Source of the DNA: Botryosphaeria dothidea
Taxonomy: Eukaryota > Ascomycota > Dothideomycetes > Botryosphaeriales > Botryosphaeriaceae
DNA length: 64,000 nt
Direction of reading: 5' to 3'
Assembly: GCA_011503125.2 (NCBI GenBank)
Contig: WWBZ02000011.1
Span: 823,093 to 887,092, forward strand
A model generated the notes under the pieces. It saw nothing but the letters and a program-made list of their open reading frames with translations, ran no database searches and was not told the DNA's origin. The translations under genes and the position numbers were made by a program. Shown here piece by piece: positions 45,501-58,486 of the stretch (positions are counted from its first letter, which is position 1; each line of letters starts with the position of its first letter).

Positions 45501-47560
45501 TCAGCATAAACGGAATTAAAATAGACCTAGAAAAAGTCTCTACTATTATTAACTAGGAGGCACCGACGTTAGTTAAGAATATATAAGCCTTTCTTAGCTT
45601 TGTAAACTTCTACCGCCGCTTTATTAAGAACTTCTCCTATATAGCACGCCCCCTTACTAAGATAATAAAAGAAGAATAATTTACGACTAGGAATAGAAAA
45701 CGTAAGATAAGATACTAGGAGTTTATATGGGATAATAAGAAATAAGCCGCCTTTAACTAACTATAAGCTACATTCACCTCCGCACCCATCCTTATATATT
45801 TCGACCCTAAAAAGAAAATATAGGTTAAAACGGATGCCTTAGACTTTGTTAGTATAGGTATCCTATCGTAGATACACGACGGAGTACTTAAACTAGTTAC
45901 GTACTTTTCTAAGAAAATATCCTTAACTAAGTATAACTATATAATCTACGATAAAGAGCTACTTACTATTATTCGCTCCTTTAAGACTTAGGAACTAGAA
46001 CTTATAAGCACTCCTATAGATAAGCCTATTAAGATACTTACGGATTATAAGAACCTAGAGTATTTTATAATAACTAAGCAGCTAACCAGCCGCTAAGCCC
46101 GCTAGGCTAAATTTCTATCCGCCTTTAACTTTATTATCTCCTACCGGCTAGATAAATAAGAAGAGAAGCTAGACTCGCTTATAAGGAGGACGTAGGACTT
46201 ACCGTAAGGAATTAACGACCTAAGGAAGCAACACCGGTTCTAATAACTACTTCGGGACTTAAACCTAGAACCTAATATAAAGATCGCTATTAATTCTATT
46301 CTCTTTACTACTAATAACCTAGAGAAGAAGAAGTTAGACTCTTAAGAGCCGGAAGATAACTAGATCTAAGAAACCTAGGAAGCCTAGGAAACCTAGGAAG
46401 CCTAGGAAACCTAGAAAGCTAGATAAAAAGACCTCGATATACTTATTAGCGAAGCCTACGAGGAGGATAGAGTAATCTAGGACCTCCGTAGAAGTATTAA
46501 TACTAGAGATAGACGTGTACTAAGCTACTTAATTAGAAAGGGCTATAAGAAAAATATTTAGGACTTCTTAGTAAAAGATAGTTAGATATAGCTAAAAGAC
46601 GCGCTTATTATCCTAGACTACTAACTACTACGCCTACGCCTTCTATAGGATTACTACGAAAAACTACTTATAGGATATCTAGGACCTAAAGCTATATATA
46701 GAGAGCTTATAGAAAACTACTAGTAGGCTAGATAAAGAGAAGACGTTACTCGTTTCTATAAGAACTATTACTACTACCGCCGCTATAAGCTATACTTAGA
46801 GTAAAAGTAAGAACTACTTAAACCGCTACCTATTCCCTAATAGAAGTAGCTCTACGTAATTCTAGACTTTATAGAAAAACTACCGCTATATACTAGGAAG
46901 AATTAAAGATACTAATACTATCTAGTTATTATAGACCGTTTAACTAAAGAAAAAGATCTACGAGCTAATAATAATACTAGGTACTAAAGAAACCGTAGAG
47001 GCTCTAAACCGCCGCCTCTTTATATACGAGGTTTTCTAATAGATATTATCTCCGACTAAGGTAGCGCTATAGACTTCTACATCTATAGAAGAACTATAGA
47101 ACGATATAACGTAAAGATTAAAATATTAACTACCTTTTACCCCTAGACTAACGGCTAGAGCGAGAGCTCTATTAAAAGTCTTAAAAAGTACCTCCGGATA
47201 TATATTAACTATACGTAAGATAACTAGGTCGACTTTCTACCTAAAGCTAAATTTTATAGCTAATACGTATATTAGCGCATTAACTAGTATATCGCTATTC
47301 TTCGCCGATAACGGATTCCATCTACGCACTAGCTTAGAGCCTATAAAAATCTACTAAGATACTAGAAAAGTAGAAGTAATTAGAGTAGACCGGTTAGTTA
47401 AAAGGTTAAATACTATATAAGAAGCTTCCTCTAAGAATAACTAGCCTAGATATAAGAAGAATAAGCCCGCTACGCAGATAAATTCCGCTAGCTACACCCT
47501 ACTTTCCGTATAGGCGATAAAGTATTTATTAACGCCCGAGGACTTTAACCTAGAACGGAA
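42600..47560 (+). pseudogene. Gypsy-2 gag-pol polyprotein, RIP-inactivated
   Basis: Gag-like charged region about 42700-43850. A knuckle near 43885-43925 has its Cys/His codons changed to Tyr (YRSYRGLGYFISN). Protease 44114-44329 (VDNRACKIKGTYF; VTLGD-like end). RT about 44880-45600: KGFIRPSSSDY, LRVYINYRALNAITKK, FIKLDVIYAFNRIRI, and YLDNILIYS where the second Asp is now Asn. RNase H ([12 protein letters not shown]) near 45950. Integrase about 46640-47550 with an HHCC-like start, the core, and a TPYEAFYG-like region. No chromodomain recognised. Almost every former CA/TG is TA. Confidence 0.75.
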
Positions 47561-48026
47561 TAGTAAGTCTCTCTTACTAAAGAATCTTAGTCCGTAGGAA
47601 TTACTAGGTTAATTAACGCAAAGTATACGAAGTTACTATACCTCCTTATATATAAGAGAAAGAAATCTTCCCTATATTCTACCCCTAGAAGCTATACCTT
47701 ACCCTAGATAATCTATACCCGGGTTAGGTCTAGGAGCCTAGCCTAGTATACGTAATCTTTAATAAGGACGAGAATAAAACTTATAAGAAGTAGAAAGTAC
47801 TAGAGGTAGTAGACTACCGAAATTTAAGATATAGAGTATTAGTATAAGATTATCTTTATAGGTAACTAGGACGAGTAGAACTCTAATTCCCTATAGTAAT
47901 ACTAGGGTAACTATAAGAATACTTCTAATAAAATCCGTAAGTACTACGTATACTATAAGGACGCGCCCGAGCTACCCGAATTTTTAAGAAGCTTAGCGGA
48001 CCTCGCTTAGAGAAGGAGGAGATTAG

Positions 48027-48211
48027 TATTAGACCTCTTAAGCGCTACTATTCTAGATAACTAGGTAGATACTTAATAGTAACTAGAGGCCCTAACTTTA
48101 CTAAGAATAACTCGGTTAGATACTAGGGCCACGGGCCTAGCGCTAAGCGACTAGGTATATTTACTCTTCGCCCTCTCTTTCTAGACTCTCTTTCCTTTCT
48201 CCTTATATATA
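48027..48211 (+). repeat. 3' LTR of Gypsy-2, first part
   Basis: TATTAGACCTC (mutated TGTCAGGCCCC) after a purine tract AGAAGGAGGAGA. 185 bp to CCTTATATATA, where LINE-C begins; the remainder is 51105-51152. Confidence 0.8.
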
Positions 48212-51087
48212 GATAAATTTATTTCTTCCCGATATAGTTCCCTTACGGGTCTATACGGGGCTAGCTATCTATAGTATTTTTATACGAGGAGGAAAATCTT
48301 TTCGGCCTAGTAAAAACCCCTTCTCTCTCTCTAGATATACTATCCTATACTAGTTCTTATTTTTTCTTCTTACTAGTAGCGGCTGCTATAGCAGCCCTAT
48401 ATTTACCTACTAGATCTATCTCTTTAGTCCTTATTCTCGTAGTTATCCGGGTCCTAGTAGTCCTAGTAGTCCTAGTTATTCTTCTAGTTCCTCTTTCTAG
48501 TTTCTTCCTATATTAGTTTCCTTACTAGGCTAAATTACTTAAGTAGCCCTAAGTATAAGAACTAGTCTATTACTACTTTAATCCCCTTCTTTATTAAGAG
48601 AAGGGAGTAGTAGTCCGTAGTCCCTACCCTTTAGAGCATCTATATTCTACCCTATTAGAAGTAGAAATAGAAGAGGAGAATATACTTTAGAGTTTATCTA
48701 TACTAGCTATATAGATAGGTAGGACTAGGGTATCCTAGCACCTTACGCCTTAAGAGGAAGTCCTCTAGTCTAATATACTCTATATATAATAGAGTAGCGA
48801 GTATACTCTATAGCTTAGATAGTTCGCTATAGATTTATCTAATTTTTAGGTTCTACTATATACTTTAGGCTACTAGCTTATCTTATCTTCCCTAGCTAGT
48901 AGACTTTATCTATCTCTCCTTCTACTTATTCCTATATACTATACGTAGCTTCGTTCGCTCCGGAAGACTCTAGTAGGTAGAGAGATAGTAGTTAAGAAGT
49001 AAGTTTACCTTTTTTCTAAGTAGGGTTCTTCTAGTAGGGCTAGTAGCGCCTCTAGTACTTAGAGTAGCCCGAGCTATCTATTTAATACTCTAGTAAGTTT
49101 TCTCTACTACTATCGCGACTAGGCTATCCCTAGCTCTAATAGCCTAGGCTAGTACTAGTTCGTCTAGGTATAGTAAGAGTAGAGGAATCTCTATCTTATA
49201 CTCTAAGGTTTATATACTAGTTAACTTATACGCCCCTAAGATAGTGCGTAGGTACTAGTTTTAGATCTTCTTTAGTAGCTAGATAGTTATTTTTCTCTAC
49301 CCTAGGATTCCCTCTAGGGTATACTATACCCTATAGCCGTAGGTAAGAACTAGCCTTACTACGGCCGTATAGATATAACGGGCTTTAGTAAATAAGGCTC
49401 CCTAGGTAGACGCCGCGAGTCTAGAGAGAGATATATACTATTTAATTACCTTAGCTCCTATTTCCCTAATATAGGGTCCCTATCTAAGCTTATTATCTAC
49501 GTAGACTTCTAGAATCTTAATTATAGGCTCTAGGCATCTAGTAAATCTAGAGATACGGATCCCTACTACTATATTAAATCTCCTTAGTTTCCTTATAAAA
49601 TAAATAAGGTAATACTTATTAAGCGAGAAAGCTAACCCGTAGGTAGCTGCCTAGTACTCGCAAATTTAATATGCTCCCTCTAGTATCCTATAGTTCTATT
49701 CTATAGATCTACTAAAGATTAGAATATTAGTATTATCGACGAATCTAAGGGGGAAGGTATTACCCCTACGTAGCTATATAAGTAGATTAGAAGTAAAGAA
49801 TAGGTAGAGTATCGGCGATAGTAAGGATCTCTAGGGAATCCCGGTTAAGGTCTAGATTAGTAGACTAGTAAAGTCTCCGAAGGATAGCTAAGTAGTACGG
49901 TCCTATAGAAAGAATCGGGTAAATCTTTCTACCTATTCTAGGAGTTTTACTATTCTTATATTATAGAGAAGCCTTCTATAAGATACGTAGTTATATACTC
50001 CCGAGATATCTAGGCTAAGGACTAAAGCCACTAGCCCTAAGTCTTATACCTAGATAGTATAGATCTATTCTATAAGTAGATTAAGAGCTACTACTACGGA
50101 TCTATTTCTCCTAGCTCCTATCTATATATTAGGGAGTAGGCCGTATACTTTAGTAGCCTAGGAGATTCTATCTACTATAATCCTCTTAAGTAGCTTCCCT
50201 AGCGTATTAAGTAAAGTAATCGGCCTAAATAACTTGGCTTTAGTATAGTCGTCTCTCTATAGTTTTCTAAGGACTACGGTAATAGAGCTTTTAAACTACC
50301 TAGGGTAGTATCTAAGTGCGAGGCATCTCTAGAAGAGTCTAGTAAGGGGTCTCCTTAGTATCTTAGCGTATTACTTTAGAAACCTATTAGTAATCTTATC
50401 TAAGCCTAGTACCTTATCTAAGGGAAGCTTCTTAATAGTATAGAGGACCTACTCTTTAGTAAGGTCTTAGGGAATCTCTACTAGTACTAAGTATATATAT
50501 CTATCTAGATCTAAGAGGTCGGTAGCCCTAGGAGGTAGGAAGAACTAGTTAGTAAGGATTTCTACCTTAGACTAGTTATCGTAATATAGTTATTTATCTA
50601 CTCCCTAGAGGGGTGGGAACTAAGGTAGGGCTAGAGGTTCTAGTACTCTTATTCTTACCTACTTTAAGAGCTTCTAGAGTATAGATAGGTCCGAAGTAAT
50701 CTTAGCTACTATTCTACGCTATACTTTTATTCTATCTCTTCTAATCTACCTCTTCTTACTATTAGTAATAGTTTAGTATACTACCTAGTCCTCCTCCCTC
50801 CCTATAGCCGTCTACTTTCTTCTAGCTACTCTAGCCTAGTATACTAGGTCCGAATACTCCTTTATCTATTATATAGAGGCCTAGGGCGAGAGTCTCGCTA
50901 CTAGGATAGTCTCTTAGATTATTCTTTAAATAGCCTCTTAGAGTAGTATAGTAAAGTAATCTAAGTCTACTTTAGTATTAAGAGGGGCTACTTTAAGGTA
51001 TTCGAGCTTTAATTAGAGTATATTATTAGTTCTCTTCTAGTCTACTTTCTTCTACTAAGGCCTTAGAGGGCGTAGTTCTACGGGGGT
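48212..51087 (-). mobile_element. LINE-C, 5'-truncated copy in the Gypsy-2 3' LTR
   Basis: Complement of the LINE 3' end through the RT and into the endonuclease end, breaking at about 51087. The target duplication TTTCTC(C/T)TTATATATA follows at 51088-51104. The same LTR position is occupied by LINE-B in the 5' LTR. Heavily RIP-mutated; no coding potential. Confidence 0.82.
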
Positions 51088-51104
51088 ATTTCTCTTTATA
51101 TATA

Positions 51105-51152
51105 GATTTTTAGTTAAAAGTAATACTATTATTTCGGCTTTACTACCTTATA
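51105..51152 (+). repeat. 3' LTR of Gypsy-2, second part
   Basis: GATTTTTAGTTAAAAGT ... CTACCTTATA, then target copy ATTCT at 51153-51157. Confidence 0.75.
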
Positions 51153-51157
51153 ATTCT

Positions 51158-54100
51158 TTAGAGTATTTATATTCTACTCTATTAGAAGTAGGGGTAGAAG
51201 AGGAGAATATACTTTAGGGTTTATCTATACTAGCCGTATAGATAGGTAGAACTAGAGTATTCTAGTATCTTACGCCTTAAGAGGAAGTTCTCTAGTCTAA
51301 TATACTCTATACGTAGTAGGATAGCGAGTATACTCTATAGCTTAGATAGTTCGCTATAGATTTATCTAATTTTTAGGTTCTACTATATACTTTAGGCTAC
51401 TAGCTTATCTTATCTTTCCTAGCTAATAGACTTTATCTATCTCTTCTTCTACTTATTCCTATATACTATATATAGCTTCGTTCGCTTTAGAAGACTCTAG
51501 TAAGTAGAGAGGTAGTAGTTAAGAAGTAAGTTTATCTTTTTTCTAAGTAGGGTTCTTCTAGTAGGGCTAGTAGCGCCTCTAGTACTTAGAGTAGCCCGAG
51601 CTATCTATTTAATACTCTAGTAAGTTTCCTCTACTACTACCGCGACTAGGCTATCTTTAGCTCTAATAGTCTAGACTAGTACTAGTTCGTCTAGGTATAG
51701 TAAGAGTAGGGGAATCCCTATCTTATACTCTAAGATTTATATACTAGTTAACTTATACGCCCTTAAGATAGTACGTAGGCACTAGTTTTAGATCTTCTTT
51801 AGTAGCTAGATAGTTGTTTTTCTCTACTCTAGGATTCCCTCTAGGGTATACTATACCCTATAGCCGTAGGTAAGGACTAGCCTTACTACGGCCGTATAGA
51901 TATAACGGGCTTTAGTAAATAAGGCTCCCTAGGTAGACGCCGCGAGTCTAGAGAGAGATATGTACTATTTAATTGCCTTAGCTCCTATTTCCCTAATATA
52001 GGGTTCCTATCTAAGCTTATTATCTACGTAGACTTCTAGAATCTTAATTATAGGCTCTAGGTATCTAGTAAATCTAGGGATACGGATCCCTGCTGCTATA
52101 TTAAATCTCCTTAGTTTTCTTATAAAATAAATAAGGTAATACTTATCGGGCGAGAAAGCTAACCCGTAGGTAGCTGCCTAGTACTCGCAAATTTAATATA
52201 CTCCCTCTAGTGTCCTATAGTTCTATTCTATAGATCTACTAAAGGTTAGAATATTAGTATTATCGACGAATCTAAGGGGGAAGGTATTACCCCTACGTAG
52301 CTATATAAGTAGGTTAGATATAAAGAATAGATAGAGTATCGGCGATAGTAAGGATCCCTAGGGAATCCCGGTTAAGGTCTAGATTAATAGACTAGTAAAG
52401 TCTCCGAAGGATAGCTAAGTAGTACGATCCTATAGAAAGAATCGGGTGAATCTTTCTACCTATTCTAGGAGTTTTGCTATCCTTATATTATAGAGAAGCC
52501 TTCTATAAGATATATAGTTATATACTCCCGAGATATCTAGGCTAAGGACTAAAGCTACTAGCCCTAGGTCTTATACCTAGATAGTATAGATCTATTCTAT
52601 AAGTAGGTTAAGAGCTACTACTACGGATCTGTTTCTCCTAGCTTCTATCTATATATTAGGGAGTAGGCCGTATACTTTAGTAGTCTAGGAGATTCTATCT
52701 ACTATAATCCTCTTAAGTAGCTTCCCTAGCGTATTAAGTAAAGTAATCGGCCTAAATAACTTGGCTTTAGTATAGTCGTCCCTCTATAGTTTCCTAAGGA
52801 CTACGATAATAGAGCTTTTAAACTACCTAGGGTGGTATCTAAGTACGAGGCATCTCTAGAAGAGTTTAGTAAGGGGTCTCCTTAGTATCTTAGCGTATTA
52901 CTTTAGGAACCTATTAGTAATCTTATCTAGGCCTAGTACCTTATCTAGGGGAAGCTTCTTAATAGTATAGAGGACCTACTCTTTAGTAAGGTCTTAGGGA
53001 ATCTCTACTAGTACTAGGTATATATACCTATCTAGATCTAAGAGGTCGGTAGCCCTAGGAGGTAGGAAGAACTAGTTAGTAAGGATTTCTACCTTAGACT
53101 AGTTATCGTAATATAGTTATTTATCTACTTTCTAGAGGGGTAGGAACTAAAATAGGGCTAGAGGTTCTAGTACTCTTATTCTTATCTACTTTAAGAGCTT
53201 CTAGAGTATAGATAGGTTCGAAGTAATCTTAGCTACTATTCTACGCTATACTTTTATTCTATCTCTTCTAATCTACCTCTTCTTACTATTAGTAATAGTT
53301 TAGTATACTACCTAGTCCTCCTCCCTCTCTATAGCCGTCTACTTCCTTCTAGCTACTCTAGCCTAGTATACTAGGTCCGAATACTTCTTTATCTATTATA
53401 TAGAGGCCTAGAGCGAGGGTCTCGCTACTAGAATAGTCTTCTAGATTATCCTTTAGATAGCCTCCTAGAGTAGTATAGTAAAGTAATCTAGGTCTACTTT
53501 AGTATTAAGAGGGGTTGCTTTAAGGTGTTCGAGCTTTAATTAGAGTATATTATTAGTTCTCTTCTAGTCTACTTTCTTCTACTAGAATCTTAGGGGGCGT
53601 AGTTCTACGGGGGTAGGAGAAAAATTAAGTATAGTAAGGATAGGTAGGTAGTTAGAGGATGATTCGAGCTCCTAGCTAACTCTATAGCTAAGAATTCTCT
53701 CCTCTAGCTACCATAATATAAAGATAAGGTCTAGAGTACTCTCGCTACTACTATCTCGTCTAGTAATAGTACCCCTTAGAAGGGCTAGGTTAAGATTAGC
53801 TGTAGTAGCTATCTTAATTAGGTTATCCGCTAGGGTGTAGTATATTAGGGAGGTTATATCTTCCTAGATAGGATAGTAGAGGTTAAAGTCCCCTAGGAGA
53901 ATATGCTCCCCTAGTTTTCTAAGAACTTCCGGTAGAAGAGATAGAGTTTCTAGCGCTATACTAGTATAAGAGGCTAGCGGGGGATTATAGTAGTTATAGA
54001 TATAGATTATATATATCCTAGTAATAAGGGATAGTATAATAAGATCTAGTAAATAGACTATTGCTTGCCAGGAATCGGGGCTAATAGCCTTGCTTATAAA

Positions 54101-55873
54101 GAAGTAGGTTCTTGCTACTTCCTTCTAGGGAAAAACTATATAGTAGGTAGAGTATCTTACTATTGTCTTAACCCTCGGGTTCCTCTAAGGTTCCTAGATA
54201 GCTAGGATATAGTAGATCTTTAGGTCCACTTCCTTAAAGAGCGGGAGTATTACCCTATTCTTACTCTTATAGACGTTATACTATATAATAGAGAGAGAGC
54301 CTATATCTAATATTAACTTTCTTCTATCTCTAGGTCCGGCTACGAGGGGGCTAGTAGTGTAGGCTATAAGGAGGGAGTTCCCGCGGGCTCCTCTAAGGCG
54401 TGTTATAAGCTATTAAGTCCGGTAAACCTTATTTAGTTAGGAGGCGGGGGGCGGCTTAAGTCTCTTAGCCTGCCTAGTCCCCTCTTAACCGGCTCCTCCT
54501 CCCTAATTCTCTTCCTTAGTCTAACGGTTAACTAGTTAGTTTAAGGCTATATTTTAGTTATTAGGGGTCCTTCCCGGTACCTTTCTAGTGCTACTAGGCG
54601 GGTCTAGGCGGCCTTAGTATAGTAGACTCTACGTGCTAGGTAGAAGTTGCTCTAGACTATATACTTTTAAGAGTAGTTTACGTACTATATACTTTCCTTA
54701 GAGTAGTCCCTAGTATTATATGCCTTGCTACACTATCCGTACTTTTCCTCCTTTTTATAATAGTTAGTAATATATCCGTAGGCCTGGTACTTAAAATACT
54801 GGGTTACTATAAAGGCTACGTTATAGTACTACGCTATATAGATAGCAAAGTTAATAATAAGCTCCTTATTAATAATCTAATTAGCGGTTTCGGGGTTTAT
54901 AGTACTAAGGATAATAGCCGAGTAAGTTTTCCCCTCTAGGAGCTTCCTCTTTAGCTAGGCTAGCTTGCTAATACGTAGTTCTAGGTATAGAGATAGATTC
55001 TACTCCTAGATAGTTTAGATAGTTTAGGGGTCTATAGTGTCGATTTCTTCTCGAGGGACGTTATATACTAGCACTAAGTATAGCTACTAGTTAGGCCTAA
55101 CTTCTTTTCCTAGTCCTATAGTCTATTTCTAGTCCTAGAGAAGGGCTATTCTAGTTGCTTTATCCGGTATAAAGATCTTAACGTCTCTACTAGGGAGCTT
55201 CTTAGTAGCAAGTACTTTCTTATACGCCTAGCTTTTTCCTACCTAGATCTTTCTAATAATTACCTTATTTAAGAGCTTAGCTATTTCTTATCTATTTACT
55301 ATCTCTAGAAAGTAGAGGGTAAGTTTAGTAGTAGCTAGGGGGGTAGAGGGCTTCGGGGCTACTTAGGCTATAATTTATACCTAGCTACGAGTATTAGGTA
55401 TAGGTATAGAGGTAGCCTAGATACGGTTAACTATCTTTTAGACCTATTAGACCTCTTTAAGAATATTCTTAAGGCCTAGCTCCTTAGTAGCTACCTCCTA
55501 ATAGATAGTAATATAATCCTAGAAGATTATCTTAGTAATATCGAGAAAATTTTTTACCTAGCTAGAGAGGACTAAAGGGAGGCTAGCGGATGTTTATAGG
55601 GCTTAGAGGAGGGTATCTGCTGTTTTTAAGGCTCTCTTAACGTATTCTACGCTATACTAGGTACTCTACGGTTTCTTAGGGGTGTATTAGGGCTAAGTAG
55701 AGGTAGTTACTAGGGGAGGCTGTTCGCCTCTTTCTATATCCTCTATATTAACTACTTCGCGGCTATAGTTGTCTTAAGTACTATTTTAGGACTCGCGAAG
55801 CCTAGGAGAGTCCCTAGGGCCCTCTCCCGGCGCCGTAGCTTAGGGTCGATTTTTTAGTATAGTTATATTTTTT
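51158..55873 (-). mobile_element. LINE-A continuation (ORF2 and ORF1), ending in a LINE 5' end
   Basis: Resumes exactly where 36678 stopped (CTTTAGAGTATTTAT joins the earlier ...GTCCCT). It runs through RT, endonuclease and ORF1 to a complete 5' end near 55873 (GATTTTTTAGTATAGTTAT). Heavily RIP-mutated: no frame longer than about 60 codons remains. Confidence 0.75.
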
Positions 55874-55880
55874 ACGTATT

Positions 55881-58486
55881 AGTTCTATTCTATAGATCTA
55901 CTAAAGATTAAGATATTAGTATTATCGACGAATCTAAGGAGGAAGATATTACTCCTACGTAGCTATATAAGTAGATTAGAAATAAAGAATAGATAGAGTA
56001 TCGGCGATAGTAAGAATTCCTAGAAAATCCCGGTTAAAATCTAGATTAGTAGACTAGTAAAGTCTCCGAAGAATAGCTAAGTAGTACGGTCCTATAGAAA
56101 GGATCGAGTAAATCTTTCTACCTATTCTAGGAGTTTTACTATTCTTATATTATAGAGAAGCCTTCTATAAGATACGTAGTTATATACTCCCGAGATATCT
56201 AGGCTAAGAACTAAAGCTACTAGCTCTAGGTCTTATACTTAGATAGTATAGATCTATTCTATAAGTAGATTAAGAGCTACTACTATAGATCTATTTCTTC
56301 TAGCTTCTATCTATATATTAGAGAGTAGGCTATATACTTTAGTAGTCTAGGAGATTCTATCTACTATAATCCTCTTAAGTAGCTTTCTTAGCGTATTAAG
56401 TAAAGTAATCGGCCTAAATAACTTAGCTTTAGTATAGTTATTCCTCTATAGTTTTCTAAGAACTACGATAATAGAGCTTTTAAACTATCTAAAGTAGTAT
56501 CTAAGTACGAAATATCTCTAGAAGAGCCTAGTAAGGAGTCTTCTTAGTATCTTAGCGTATTACTTTAGGAATCTATTAGTAATCTTATCTAGGCCTAGTA
56601 TTTTATCTAGGGAAAGCTTCTTAATAGTATAGAGAACCTACTCTTTAGTAAGGTTTTAGGGAATCTCTACTAGTACTAGATATATATATCTATTTAGATC
56701 TAAGAGGTCGGTAGCTCTAGGAGGTAGAGAGAACTAGTTAGTAAGGATTTCTATCTTAGACTAGTTATCGTAATATAGTTATTTATCTACTCTCTAGAGG
56801 AGTAGAAACTAAGATAGGGCTAGAGGTTCTAGTATTCTTATTCTTATCTACTTTAAGAGCTTCTAGAGTATAGATAGATCCGAAGTAATCTTAGCTACTA
56901 TTCTACGCTATACTTTTATTCTATCTCTTCTAATCTATCTCTTCTTACTATTAGTAATAGTTTAGTATACTATCTAGTTCTTCTCCCTCCCTATAGCCGT
57001 CTACTTTCTTCTAGCTACTCTAGCCTAGTATACTAGATTCGAATACTTCTTTATCTATTATATAGAGGCCTAGGGCGAGGATCTCGCTACTAGAATAGTC
57101 TTCTAGATTATTCTTTAGATAGCCTCCTAGAGTAGTATAGTAAAGTAATCTAGGTCTACTTTAGTATTAAAAGAGGCTACTTTAAGATATTCGAGCTTTA
57201 ATTAGAGTATATTATTAGTTCTCTTCTAGTCTACTTTCTTCTATTAGAGTCTTAGAGAGCGTAGTTCTACGAAGATAGAAGAAAAATTAAGTATAGTAAG
57301 AATAGATAGGTAGTTAGAAGATAATTCGAGCTCCTAGCTAACTCTATAGCTAAGAATTCTCTTCTCTAGCTACTATAATATAAAGATAAGGTCTAGAGTA
57401 CTCTCGCTACTACTATCTCGTCTAGTAATAGTATCTCTTAGAAGAGCTAGATTAAGATTAGCTACGATAGCTATCTTAATTAGGTTATCCGCTAAGATAT
57501 AGTATATTAGAGAGATTATATCTTTCTAGATAGAATAGTAGAGGTTAAAGTCCTCTAGAAGAATATACTTCCCTAGTTTTCTAAGAACTTCTAGTAAAAG
57601 AGATAAAGTTTCTAGCGCTATACTAGTATAAGAGGCTAGCGGGGGATTATAGTAGTTATAGATATAGATTATATATATTCTAGTAATAAGAGATAGTATA
57701 ATAAGATCTAGTAAATAGACTATTACTTACTAGAAGTCGGGGCTAATAGCCTTACTTATAAAGAAGTAGATTCTTACTACTTTCTCTTAGAGAAAAACTA
57801 TATAGTAGATAGAATATTTTACTATTATCTTAACCCTCGAGTTTCTCTAAGATTCTTAGATAGCTAGGATATAGTAGATCTTTAGGTCTACTTCCTTAAA
57901 GAGCGGAAGTATTACTCTATCCTTACTCTTATAGACGTTATACTATATAATAGAGAGAGAGCCTATATCTAATATTAACTTTCTTCTATCTCTAGGTCCG
58001 GCTACGAGGAAGCTAGTAGTATAGGCTATAAGAAGGGAGTTCCCGCGGGCTTCTCTAAGGCGTATTATAAGCTATTAAGTCCGGTAAACCTTATTTAGTT
58101 AGAAGGCGGGGGGCGGCTTAAGTCTCTTAGCCTACCTAGTTTTCTCTTAACCGGCTTCTTCTTTCTAATCCTCTTTTTTAGTCTAACGGTTAACTAGTTA
58201 GTTTAAAACTATATTTTAGTTATTAGGAGTTCTTCCTAGTATCTTTCTAGTACTACTAGGCGGGCCTAGGCGGCCTTAGTATAGTAGGCTCTACGTACTA
58301 GATAGAAGTTACTCTAGGCTATATATCTTTAAGAGTAGTTTACGTATTATATACTTTTCTTAGAGTAGTTCCTAGTATTATATACCTTACTATACTATCC
58401 GTACTTTTTCTTCTTTTTATAATAGTTAGTAATATAACCGTAGGCCTAGTACTTAAAATACTAGATTACTATAAAGGCTACGTTAT
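55881..58486 (-). mobile_element. LINE-D fragment (mid RT to ORF1 knuckle region)
   Basis: Begins abruptly inside the RT-coding part (TTCTATTCTATAGATCTACT, equal to about 38340 in LINE-B) and ends in ORF1 at CTACGTTATA, where the (GATA)n tail of the next copy starts. Dead by RIP. Confidence 0.75.

Larger units (their letters stand above)
36679..51152 (+). mobile_element. second Ty3/gypsy element (Gypsy-2), with LINEs inside both LTRs
   Basis: Starts TGTCAGGCCCC and ends ...CTACCTTATA, flanked by ATTCT at 36674-36678 and 51153-51157, inside LINE-A. With the inserted LINEs removed, both LTRs are about 233 bp and the element about 6.5 kb. It differs in sequence from Gypsy-1. The internal part is heavily RIP-mutated. 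Confidence 0.85.
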
